A stretch of DNA of 8,556 nt, taken from an uncultured Bacillota bacterium (lineage in GTDB: Bacteria; Bacillota; Clostridia; Peptostreptococcales; Anaerovoracaceae). The notes beneath the pieces were generated by a model that was not told the DNA's origin, did no database searches, and saw only the letters and a program-made list of their open reading frames with translations. Positions 1-5,735 of this stretch are shown piece by piece. Both the position numbers and the translations under genes were made by a program. Numbering within the stretch: the first letter of the stretch is position 1; each line of letters begins with the position of its first letter. The stretch covers positions 1-8,556 of the forward strand of contig CAMJRV010000084.1 in the NCBI GenBank assembly GCA_946408315.1, in the 5' to 3' direction.

Positions 1-29
1 GACAGTCAGGAAGTTTTCTTATTCACTAT

Positions 30-848
30 TTACACAAAATTTTCCGCGCCCTCCTTTTCGATCGCCTTTGCAACGCCGTCCGCATCGTTGCTTTCGGCCA
101 CATAGTCCGCAGCCTCTTTCAATTCATCCACTGCGTTTCCTACTGCGATTCCGAGCCCAGCATACCGGATCATCTCGATATCGTTGTAGTTGTCGCCGAA
201 GCAGATGATCTCGGAAGGCTCGATTCCCTTTCCCGTCGCATAACGGTGAATGGCCGACGCTTTGCTGACCTGGTCTGCGCAGATATCGAAGGTATCGTTC
301 CAGGATACGGTCACAGAGATTCCCTCGATTGCGATCAGCTCGCCGTAGAGTGCTTTCCTCGCGTCCTCCCCCTTACAGTTTGTCAGGACTTTGTAGATCG
401 TGTCCCTCCCGATCAGCTCCATCGGATCGGTCTCTATCATCGGAAAACGCTCTTCTTCCGGCCGTTCTGCGTTAAAGGCGTAGAAACCCTTCAGACTGTT
501 TTCGAGGTTTTTTGTATAGAAATTTTCTTCTCCGTAACTGTGAAAATAGTAATTTTTTTCTGTCAGCAGACGGAAGACATTCGCGAGCGCCTCGTCTTGA
601 ATAGGCCGGCCATACAGCAGCTTTCCTGCCGCTTCTTTTATGAGAGCTCCGTTGCACGCCAGTATGGGCGTGTTTAAATTCAATTCCTTTGCATATTGTC
701 TGGCTCCTCCGAAAAGTCTTCCGGTAGCCAGCATGAAGTCGATCCCTTGCTCTGAAGCTTTATGGATAACCGCTTTCGTGTAATCCGAAAGGGTATGGTC
801 GCTTTTTAGCAATGTTCCGTCCAGGTCGCTTACTATGAGTCGATACAT
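30..848 (-). CDS. Cof-type HAD-IIB family sugar-phosphate/flavin-phosphate phosphatase
   Basis: The 272-residue protein is a cytoplasmic haloacid-dehalogenase hydrolase of the Cof (HAD-IIB) type, a family that dephosphorylates sugar phosphates, FMN, PLP and similar small metabolites. All four HAD motifs are visible: DLDGT with nucleophile Asp8 and acid/base Asp10, TGR at 42-44, Lys195 as motif III, and GDNYND at 218-223 supplying the Mg2+-binding aspartates. The roughly 120 residues between motifs II and III form the IIB cap, and the length is normal for the family. The start is ATG with a GGAGA ribosome site just upstream (complement of 853-857). It lies 13 bp behind birA on the same strand and has no promoter of its own that I see, so it is probably co-transcribed with birA. 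The substrate cannot be read from sequence. Downstream (1-29) no terminator is visible before the window edge. Confidence 0.93.
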   Translation of the reverse strand: MYRLIVSDLDGTLLKSDHTLSDYTKAVIHKASEQGIDFMLATGRLFGGARQYAKELNLNTPILACNGALIKEAAGKLLYGRPIQDEALANVFRLLTEKNYYFHSYGEENFYTKNLENSLKGFYAFNAERPEEERFPMIETDPMELIGRDTIYKVLTNCKGEDARKALYGELIAIEGISVTVSWNDTFDICADQVSKASAIHRYATGKGIEPSEIICFGDNYNDIEMIRYAGLGIAVGNAVDELKEAADYVAESNDADGVAKAIEKEGAENFV

Positions 849-861
849 AATTTCTCCTTTT

Positions 862-1920
862 TTATTTTACTGTGCGTATGCTGATTTCTCCCGAATTCAG
901 CGTTCCAAGGGAGCCGTCCCGGTATCTGACCACGAGACCGCCGTCCTCGTCGATATCCACAGCCTCGGCCGGAATCCCATCCGCCAGATTTCGCTCCCCG
1001 TCATTTCCGGCTCTTGGAATAATGAGGATTTCCTTGCCCAGAACAAAGGACCGGCTTCTATAATCTTCAATAAATGTCTTTGCATCGAGGTTTTCACTGA
1101 TTGCCAGGATTTGACTGATGATCTCGGCGATCAGCCGGTTCCGGGAAACATCTTTTCCGGGCGAAATCTCTCTTCCTGCGGAAAGCTTTTCTCCGGCGGA
1201 AAGATGTCCTCCCGGGGAAGGCGATTCGAAAAGGGCCCCCGCTATACCGGAAAGCTCCTCCGGGAAAGAGGTACTGTAATTGATCCCGATCCCGCAGACG
1301 ATATAGTCGATATGGCCGCTTTCAAAATCGGTGACAGCTTCAGTCAGGATGCCGCAGATTTTTTTATCACCGAGATAGATATCGTTGACCCATTTGATCC
1401 GGCAGGATATGCCCGTAACATTTTCGATGGCCTTGCAGACCGCGACGGACGCCGCCGTGGTGATCAGCACCGATTTTGCCGCGTCAAATTGAGGCTTTAG
1501 AATAAAGCTCATGTAAATTCCGCCGTCCGGCGGGGAATAGAAGCTTCGGCCCATCCTGCCTCTGCCTCCCGTCTGTTCTCCGGCAATGACGACCGTACCG
1601 GGAGCTGCACCGTCGAGGGCCATCTTCTTGGCGGTCAGGTTGGTGGATTCCAGAGATTTGAACACATGAATCCGCTCCGGCGGGAAGTCGCCGTTCAAGC
1701 AGGAGAGGATTCCTTCCCGGGAAAGCACGTCGCTGTCAGGGGAGAGGCAGTAGCCCCTGTTGGTGACAGCTTCAATGCGATATCCGCCCTTGCGGAGCTC
1801 CTGAATCGCCTTCCATACGGCGGCTCTCGATATGTTAAGGCGGCTTGCCAGCTCCTCGCCGGAAACGGCAGCGCCTTTATTGTTCTCCAATGCTTTCAGC
1901 ACATTTTCTCTCGTCGACAT
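862..1920 (-). CDS. birA: Bifunctional biotin-[acetyl-CoA-carboxylase] ligase / biotin operon repressor BirA
   Basis: BirA activates biotin with ATP to biotinyl-5'-AMP and attaches it to the target lysine of biotin carboxyl carrier proteins; two-domain forms also repress biotin genes. The 352-residue protein has an N-terminal winged helix-turn-helix (about 5-60, with the recognition stretch LASRLNISRAAVWKAI), the catalytic domain with the biotinyl-AMP loop GRGRMGR (119-125), SPPDGGIYMSF, KWVNDI (176-181) and GIGIN (210-214), and a C-terminal SH3-like domain (about 300-350). The HTH makes it the regulatory class. An odd insertion lies at 235-258: four tandem hexapeptides of the form S-(A/P)-G-x-x-(L/I/V), encoded by four 18-bp units (listed separately). 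This makes the protein somewhat longer than the usual 320-330 residues. It heads a minus-strand unit with the HAD phosphatase and has its own consensus promoter. The ligase call is firm; the repressor role is inferred from the HTH. Confidence 0.95.
   Translation of the reverse strand: MSTRENVLKALENNKGAAVSGEELASRLNISRAAVWKAIQELRKGGYRIEAVTNRGYCLSPDSDVLSREGILSCLNGDFPPERIHVFKSLESTNLTAKKMALDGAAPGTVVIAGEQTGGRGRMGRSFYSPPDGGIYMSFILKPQFDAAKSVLITTAASVAVCKAIENVTGISCRIKWVNDIYLGDKKICGILTEAVTDFESGHIDYIVCGIGINYSTSFPEELSGIAGALFESPSPGGHLSAGEKLSAGREISPGKDVSRNRLIAEIISQILAISENLDAKTFIEDYRSRSFVLGKEILIIPRAGNDGERNLADGIPAEAVDIDEDGGLVVRYRDGSLGTLNSGEISIRTVK
1147..1218 (-). repeat. Four-copy 18-bp in-frame tandem repeat inside birA
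   Basis: Four consecutive 18-bp units encode the hexapeptides SPGGHL, SAGEKL, SAGREI and SPGKDV (residues 235-258 of BirA). Serine 1, glycine 3 and a hydrophobic residue 6 are constant, and position 2 is alanine or proline. The DNA units are diverged but recognisable, each beginning TC(C/G) on the coding strand with GGA as third codon. The run sits in the loop after the GIGIN strand and before the helix starting SRNRLIAEII. The last unit followed by SRN resembles what normal BirA proteins carry here, so the other three look like duplications of it. Confidence 0.85.
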
Positions 1921-1954
1921 GAATTCCCATCCTCTGATTTCTCATTTCCCTCTA

Positions 1955-1984
1955 ATTATAAAGGGGGCGTTTAAAAGATGTCAA
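1955..1984 (-). promoter_or_regulatory. Promoter of the birA-HAD unit
   Basis: On the minus strand a perfect -35 TTGACA (complement of 1979-1984) is followed after 18 bp by a perfect -10 TATAAT (complement of 1955-1960). This lies 35 bp upstream of the birA start codon. No BirA-type biotin operator palindrome overlaps it that I can see, so autoregulation is not suggested. Confidence 0.8.
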
Positions 1985-1999
1985 TTCTTTATATTTCCG

Positions 2000-2029
2000 T
2001 TGCTTACCGACGTTCTGCGGGAATATAAT
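2000..2029 (+). promoter_or_regulatory. Promoter of the DUF3298 lipoprotein gene
   Basis: A -35-like TTGCTT (2000-2005) and a perfect -10 TATAAT (2024-2029) are separated by 18 bp and stand about 30 bp upstream of the ATG. It is divergent to the birA promoter, with the two -35 elements about 15 bp apart, so a protein bound between them could affect both genes. Confidence 0.6.
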
Positions 2030-2060
2030 GAAATAAAGCGAGGGGAAGAGGGGGATTTTA

Positions 2061-2864
2061 ATGAAAAAGCAACTGCTGCAAAACGCAAGGCAACGGCAGC
2101 AACGGTCAAAACAGAAATTCGGGAAGCTCAGATTCCTGGCGGTTTTGATGCTCCTTTTGGTGCTCACAGCCTGCGGGAACGATGGAAAGCCGGTCAGCAG
2201 CAGCTTCGGCATCGAGGGCCGGTCTACGGAAGAGAGCGGGAACCATCTGGAAATTGATTTGAGCATTCCCATGCTTTCGGGTTTTGACTCGGCGGAGGCG
2301 ATCAACGGTGAGATTGCGGACAGCGTTGCCAAGGCAAGAGGCGAGATCGAACAGGCCGCAGCCGAATTGGCAAAGGACCGGTCCCAGATGAAAGCCGGCC
2401 TGCACAGCAACTACCTCTATTCAAAAAACGGCGATATTGCTTCGCTCTGGATCATGTTTGACAACTATACAGGCGGCGCCCACGGCCTGTATTGGATCGA
2501 ACCGTATACATTTAATACTGCGACCAGTGAACGGTACAATTTCAGCGATCTATTTCAGGAGGGAAAAGCCTCGGCTGCCGTGATTACCGGTGAGATCCTG
2601 GATAAAATCAGCAAAAATTCCGATCTGTACTTTGAGAGTGCGGAAGAAACCGTGAAAAACTATGAGGATGAATTTCCGTTTTATATCAACGGAAATCAGA
2701 TTACGGTGTTCTTCCCCCTGTATGATATCGCCCCTTACGCGGGGGGAATCCAGTATTTTGATTTTAACGCGGAGACGCTGAAGGATCTTTTGAAGCCCGA
2801 AATTTACGAAGCCATCAGAGATGCGTCGCCGATCGACACCGGAGGAACGATTTCCGAGCATTGA
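2061..2864 (+). CDS. DUF3298 (RsiV-like) domain lipoprotein
   Basis: The 267-residue protein appears to be an exported lipoprotein. A basic N-region of about 24 residues is followed by a hydrophobic segment (25-35) and the lipobox LTAC, with Cys38 as the lipidated residue. A DUF4163/DUF3298-type module covers the rest: the hallmark YTGGAHG lies at 136-142, followed by a 'N-F-x-D-L-F' segment (160-165) and the closing stretch FYINGNQITVFFPLYDIAPY around 207-226. The same C-terminal module occurs in RsiV, the lysozyme-binding anti-sigma factor, and in the peptidoglycan deacetylase PdaC. Here there is no anti-sigma N-terminal domain, no deacetylase domain and no sigma-factor gene next door, so the module stands alone at the cell surface; lysozyme or wall sensing is only an analogy. 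The unusually long basic N-region is supported by a strong purine-rich ribosome site (2041-2054) in front of ATG 2061. No clear terminator follows. Confidence 0.82.
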   Translation: MKKQLLQNARQRQQRSKQKFGKLRFLAVLMLLLVLTACGNDGKPVSSSFGIEGRSTEESGNHLEIDLSIPMLSGFDSAEAINGEIADSVAKARGEIEQAAAELAKDRSQMKAGLHSNYLYSKNGDIASLWIMFDNYTGGAHGLYWIEPYTFNTATSERYNFSDLFQEGKASAAVITGEILDKISKNSDLYFESAEETVKNYEDEFPFYINGNQITVFFPLYDIAPYAGGIQYFDFNAETLKDLLKPEIYEAIRDASPIDTGGTISEH

Positions 2865-2897
2865 GGTGCTGGAAGGCGAAGAGCCGCCATCTGCCTA

Positions 2898-2918
2898 AAG
2901 ATATTTTAAGATATTTAT
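2898..2918 (+). repeat. Short tandem direct repeat AAGATATTT x2
   Basis: AAGATATTT occurs twice with a period of 10 bp, about one helical turn, just upstream of the predicted rrf2 promoter. It could be a protein-binding site on one DNA face, or simply AT-rich intergenic sequence. Confidence 0.4.
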
Positions 2919-2927
2919 GAAACCATA

Positions 2928-2956
2928 TTGTTTTCCTAGTTTTCCTATTGTATCAT
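2928..2956 (+). promoter_or_regulatory. Probable promoter of the Rrf2 regulator gene
   Basis: TTGTTT (2928-2933) and TATCAT (2951-2956) are spaced 17 bp, about 50 bp upstream of the ATG. The AT-rich leader between it and the gene carries TATTAATATA (2981-2990), which recurs in front of metY. The rest of the 144-bp gap after the lipoprotein gene holds nothing else I can identify. Confidence 0.5.
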
Positions 2957-3008
2957 ATGAATATAGAGTCATAACAATTGTATTAATATATGTATCGGCG
3001 GTGAAAAA

Positions 3009-3443
3009 ATGAAAATCTCAACAAAGGGTCGCTATGCTCTGCGCCTCATGCTCGATCTGGCAATCAACTGTACCGGAGAGTACATCTCGATCAAGAGCAT
3101 CGCGGCCAGACAGAACATCTCGGAAAAATATCTGGAACAGATCATCACCCAGCTCAACCGGGCCGGTTACGTCCGCAGCGTGCGGGGCGCCCAGGGAGGC
3201 TATATGCTGGCAAAGGAGCCCTCGGAATACACGGTGGGCATGATCCTGCGCCTGATGGAGGGCAGCCTTGCGCCGGTCAGCTGCGCAGATGGCGAGGAAG
3301 TCTGTGACAGAGCCTCCAGCTGCGTCACTCAGGAAGTATGGAAGAAGATACAGGAAGCGGTGGAAGGTGTCGTTGACAATATCACCCTTGCAGATCTTGT
3401 CGTTCGGTATCAGGAGAAGGCGGAACCGATCTATATCATCTGA
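3009..3443 (+). CDS. Rrf2 family transcriptional regulator with a three-cysteine (IscR-like) cluster
   Basis: The 144-residue protein is a winged-helix regulator of the Rrf2 family. The N-terminus MKISTKGRYALRLMLDLA is typical, the recognition helix region covers about 35-55 (ISEKYLEQIITQLNRAGYV), and the wing is VRGAQGGYMLA at 58-68. Cys92, Cys99 and Cys105 lie where IscR holds its [2Fe-2S] cluster (Cys92, 98, 104), with spacing C-x6-C-x5-C. Many clostridial Rrf2 proteins keep such a set, whereas the cysteine-metabolism regulator CymR does not, so Fe-S or redox sensing is likely. No iscS, nifU or suf gene is adjacent; instead marR-MFS and then metY-metNI follow. Start is ATG 3009 with a modest GGTG ribosome site. 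The stop lies 2 bp before the marR -35 element and no terminator intervenes, so some read-through into marR is expected. Target genes are unknown. Confidence 0.9.
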   Translation: MKISTKGRYALRLMLDLAINCTGEYISIKSIAARQNISEKYLEQIITQLNRAGYVRSVRGAQGGYMLAKEPSEYTVGMILRLMEGSLAPVSCADGEEVCDRASSCVTQEVWKKIQEAVEGVVDNITLADLVVRYQEKAEPIYII

Positions 3444-3445
3444 TG

Positions 3446-3474
3446 TTGACAAACGACAGGATCGGAGCTATAAT
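3446..3474 (+). promoter_or_regulatory. Consensus sigma-A promoter of marR
   Basis: A perfect TTGACA (3446-3451) and a perfect TATAAT (3469-3474) are separated by exactly 17 bp. Such a strong promoter in front of a repressor gene fits one that is normally held down by its own product; the operator palindrome begins 7 bp past the -10. Confidence 0.88.
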
Positions 3475-3481
3475 CAAAAAG

Positions 3482-3505
3482 AATTAGATAGAATTCGAAC
3501 TAATT
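3482..3505 (+). promoter_or_regulatory. Putative MarR operator O1 at the marR transcription start
   Basis: A 24-bp imperfect palindrome has outer arms AATTAG (3482-3487) and CTAATT (3500-3505) and the central core GAATTC (3491-3496); 10 of 12 base pairs are symmetric. It covers the expected +1 to +25 of the marR promoter, a place where a bound dimer would block transcription. Twenty of 24 positions match a second copy in front of the MFS gene (4043-4066). Binding is inferred. Confidence 0.75.
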
Positions 3506-3553
3506 TTGTTTTCCTTCTTTCGGGGAAAGCGTGCATGAAAGCAGGTGATTTGC

Positions 3554-3997
3554 ATGGAGATATCCACGAATAAAAGTCATGAATTTTATTTGAGATCGAT
3601 CGTTCATGCCATGAAGCAGATGCTTGACAATAATCTGCTGCCCTATGACATTACAAATCAGCAGGCGCGCTTGCTGGGCGACTTAAATGACCAGCTCCAA
3701 AAAGGGGGAGAAATCGTTCAGAAAGATTTGGAACGCACGATGCAATTGCGGGGTTCCTCGATCACCAGCCTGTTGCAGGGACTGGAGCGAAAAGGATTTA
3801 TCTCGCGCCGTACAGGAAATGAGGACGGCCGCACCAAACAGGTTGATATCACCGAAAAAGGCAAGGCGCTGCTCGAAGAATCGGAAAGCTCGTTTCGTGA
3901 CCTGGAGCAGTTGCTTGTAAAAGGAATGTCGGCGGAAGAGAAAGCAGCCTACCTGCGGCTGCTTAGAATTTCCTTCGATAACCTGAAGCTCGAGTAA
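3554..3997 (+). CDS. MarR family transcriptional repressor, likely local regulator of the MFS pump
   Basis: This is a 147-residue MarR-type winged-helix dimer, a family that usually represses a neighbouring efflux or detoxification gene and releases DNA on binding a phenolic or other small ligand or on oxidation. The helical dimerisation segments lie at both ends. The HTH spans about 55-80 (QKDLERTMQLRGSSITSLLQ) and the wing holds the family motif DGRTKQVDITEKGKALLE. No cysteine lies in the body of the protein, so ligand binding is more likely than OhrR-type thiol oxidation. I chose ATG 3554 because AGGTG (3543-3547) sits 6 bp before it; an in-frame GTG at 3545 lies inside that ribosome site. 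The MFS gene follows after 108 bp on the same strand. Paired palindromes in front of this gene and the MFS gene support autoregulation plus pump control. Confidence 0.92.
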   Translation: MEISTNKSHEFYLRSIVHAMKQMLDNNLLPYDITNQQARLLGDLNDQLQKGGEIVQKDLERTMQLRGSSITSLLQGLERKGFISRRTGNEDGRTKQVDITEKGKALLEESESSFRDLEQLLVKGMSAEEKAAYLRLLRISFDNLKLE

Positions 3998-4042
3998 GTC
4001 GCGTGTTGGTTTATCTCTGTTTTTGCAGGCATTTTTATGCCC

Positions 4043-4066
4043 AATTAGTTAGAATTCAAACTATTA
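4043..4066 (+). promoter_or_regulatory. Putative MarR operator O2 in front of the MFS gene
   Basis: This 24-bp element repeats the arm AATTAG (4043-4048), the core GAATTC (4052-4057) and the right side AACTA of the marR operator; 20 of 24 bases are identical and 9 of 12 pairs are symmetric. A 15-bp direct repeat follows: the block starting TTAGAATT at 4049 recurs at 4064-4078 with 13 of 15 matches, giving a weaker adjacent half site. I find no convincing -35/-10 pair in this 108-bp gap, so the pump may be transcribed from the marR promoter, a weak promoter under O2, or both. Confidence 0.72.
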
Positions 4067-4105
4067 GAATTAAAACAATTTAAGGAAACTGAAAGGAACG
4101 ATTAT

Positions 4106-5530
4106 ATGAACAAATCAAATTCACTGAAGAAAACCACAGATCCTTCCCGGCTGACACCGGGCTTGAGACTCATATTGGCGATTGTGATCATCGCCGATGT
4201 TTTGGATTTAATGGATTCTACCATTACCAATATAGCGGCGCCGTCCATTGTCCAAAGCATCGGCGGAGGCGAATCATTGATCAAGTGGCTCGGCGCAGGT
4301 TACGCGCTGGCATTGGGTGTGCTGCTCGTTACCGGAGGCCGTCTGGGAGACCGTTACGGCAAGCGAAGGCTGTTCTTAATCGGCATCACCGGATTTACTC
4401 TGGCTTCTGCGTTCTGCGGGTTTGCTGTCAGCCCGGCCATGATGATCGCCGGGCGGCTTGCGCAGGGCAGTTTCGGCGCCATGCTGATTCCGCAGGGAAT
4501 GAGCATTTTAATGTCCACCTTCTCCCGGGAACAGTTTCCGCGGGCGGTCAGTACCTTTGGACCTGCCATGAGCATATCGGCTGTGATCGGCCCCATACTG
4601 GCGGGATTCATCATTCAGGCCAACATCGCCGGACTGGGCTGGCGTCCGATGTTTCTCATCAACATTGTTCTGGGCCTGGTCGGCATCGTTGCCGCGATAA
4701 AAGTTCTGCCCCATGACCAGCCCAATTCCGATGAAAAGCTGGATCTGATCGGTACGGTTTTCTTGGGGTCTGCCATGCTGGGTCTGATTTACGGCCTGAA
4801 CGAAGGATCTGCAAACGGCTGGACGGTTTTCCCGATCACAAGCCTAGCTGCGGGCTTCCTCATGTTCGCCGCCTTTGCCTTCCGACAACGGTATGCCGCC
4901 AATCCTCTGATCAAACCGGACCTTTTCAAGAATAAAGGGTTTACGTCCGGTATGATTCTCGGACTTGCCTTTTTCGCGGCGGTGAACGGGCTGTCCTACG
5001 TCATCTCCCTCTTCTTTCAGATGGTCCTCCATTTGACGGCTTACGAGGCCGCTTTGGGCCTTTGCCCGATGGCAGTCGGGATCATTATCTCGTCTATCGT
5101 CTGCCGGCCGCTGCTCAACCGGCTGGGGCGAAAGATCGTCGTGGCAGGGCTTGCCGCGACGCTGACCGGCGCTCTCGGACTTTGGGCTACTGTCTTTGTG
5201 AAGGGTATGGAGGCTACGGCCCTGCTGATGACGCCTGCCATCCTGATGATCGGATTGGGGATGGGAGCCTGCTTCAGCAGCATTTATGAGGTAGCCCTGG
5301 GAGATATCGCCCACGATGAAGCGGGAAGCGCGAGCGGTTCGTTAAGCGCTGTCCAGCAACTGGCCTCGGCGATCGGTTCCGCGGTTGTGACTACAATTTT
5401 CTTTCGTCTTCAGAGCGCGTCCGGAGACGCAGCGGCCATGGAGTGGAGTGTCATGATCGTAGCCATCATTGTTGTCGTCGGTCTTGGTCTCGTATGGCTC
5501 ATGCCGCGATCCGCGCCTTCCGAAACGTGA
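4106..5530 (+). CDS. MFS drug efflux transporter, DHA2 (14-TM, EmrB/QacA) type
   Basis: The 474-residue integral membrane protein belongs to the major facilitator superfamily, drug:H+ antiporter family 2, which exports drugs, dyes, detergents or metabolites using the proton gradient. Hydrophobic segments run through nearly the whole length, consistent with about 14 helices. TM1 carries the DHA2-type acidic motif LDLMDSTITNIAAPS (about 33-47, with Asp34 and Asp37). Motif A, GGRLGDRYGKRR, is at 77-88, the RLAQGSFGAMLIPQG stretch at 117-131, and the antiporter motif C region, SAVIGPILAGF, at 158-168. The ribosome site AAAGGAA precedes ATG 4106 by 8 bp. It is the last gene of the marR block, followed by a clear terminator. 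Control by the adjacent MarR through O2 is inferred from the shared palindrome. The substrate cannot be told from sequence; DHA2 members often serve resistance but some export natural metabolites. Confidence 0.92.
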   Translation: MNKSNSLKKTTDPSRLTPGLRLILAIVIIADVLDLMDSTITNIAAPSIVQSIGGGESLIKWLGAGYALALGVLLVTGGRLGDRYGKRRLFLIGITGFTLASAFCGFAVSPAMMIAGRLAQGSFGAMLIPQGMSILMSTFSREQFPRAVSTFGPAMSISAVIGPILAGFIIQANIAGLGWRPMFLINIVLGLVGIVAAIKVLPHDQPNSDEKLDLIGTVFLGSAMLGLIYGLNEGSANGWTVFPITSLAAGFLMFAAFAFRQRYAANPLIKPDLFKNKGFTSGMILGLAFFAAVNGLSYVISLFFQMVLHLTAYEAALGLCPMAVGIIISSIVCRPLLNRLGRKIVVAGLAATLTGALGLWATVFVKGMEATALLMTPAILMIGLGMGACFSSIYEVALGDIAHDEAGSASGSLSAVQQLASAIGSAVVTTIFFRLQSASGDAAAMEWSVMIVAIIVVVGLGLVWLMPRSAPSET

Positions 5531-5556
5531 AAACCTAATGGATGCTTTAGTTTTAT

Positions 5557-5579
5557 GAGCAGTGTAACCTGCTCTTTTT
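5557..5579 (+). terminator. Rho-independent terminator of the marR-MFS block
   Basis: A perfect 6-bp stem GAGCAG (5557-5562) / CTGCTC (5569-5574) with loop TGTAAC is followed directly by TTTTT (5575-5579), 27 bp past the MFS stop codon. It separates the efflux block from metY. Confidence 0.85.
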
Positions 5580-5643
5580 AATGCCTGAAAACCGCTTCGT
5601 GACGCTGCTCTGAAAATAAGTTAGAGACGTATAAAAAAAGTTA

Positions 5644-5672
5644 TTGACAACACAGGGGGAACAATATACTAT
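5644..5672 (+). promoter_or_regulatory. Probable promoter of metY
   Basis: A perfect -35 TTGACA (5644-5649) is followed by either TATACT (5665-5670, 15-bp spacer) or TACTAT (5667-5672, 17-bp spacer). The short or degenerate combination suggests a promoter that could need help or is tightly controlled. No SAM riboswitch or T-box is recognisable in the 205 bp between the MFS and metY genes. Confidence 0.6.
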
Positions 5673-5696
5673 TAATATAATTTAATTCATATTAAA
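5672..5696 (+). promoter_or_regulatory. AT-rich dyad at the metY start point, possible operator
   Basis: Two nested perfect inverted repeats occur here: TTAATAT (5672-5678) with ATATTAA (5689-5695), and TTTAAT (5681-5686) with ATTAAA (5691-5696). They overlap the expected transcription start of metY. In DNA this AT-rich such symmetry can arise by chance, so an operator role is only a suggestion. Confidence 0.35.
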
Positions 5697-5735
5697 CAAA
5701 TAGGAATACTAATAAATCTTTTGGGAGGGATCACA

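Noticed and set aside
835..1500. Open frame of 221 codons on the plus strand opposite birA
   Set aside because: It lies fully antisense to well-supported birA codons, has no ribosome site or recognisable domain, and is explained by the codon composition of the real gene.
2865..2897. Possible terminator after the lipoprotein gene
   Set aside because: Only 3-bp GGC/GCC pairings are visible and no T-tract follows immediately.
4028..4041. Small hairpin GGCAT-TTTT-ATGCC between marR and the MFS gene
   Set aside because: The stem is only 5 bp and no T-run follows, so it does not qualify as a terminator.
4844..5314. Open frame of 156 codons on the minus strand inside the MFS gene
   Set aside because: The translation is a hydrophilic, low-complexity shadow of the membrane protein codons with no homology I recognise.
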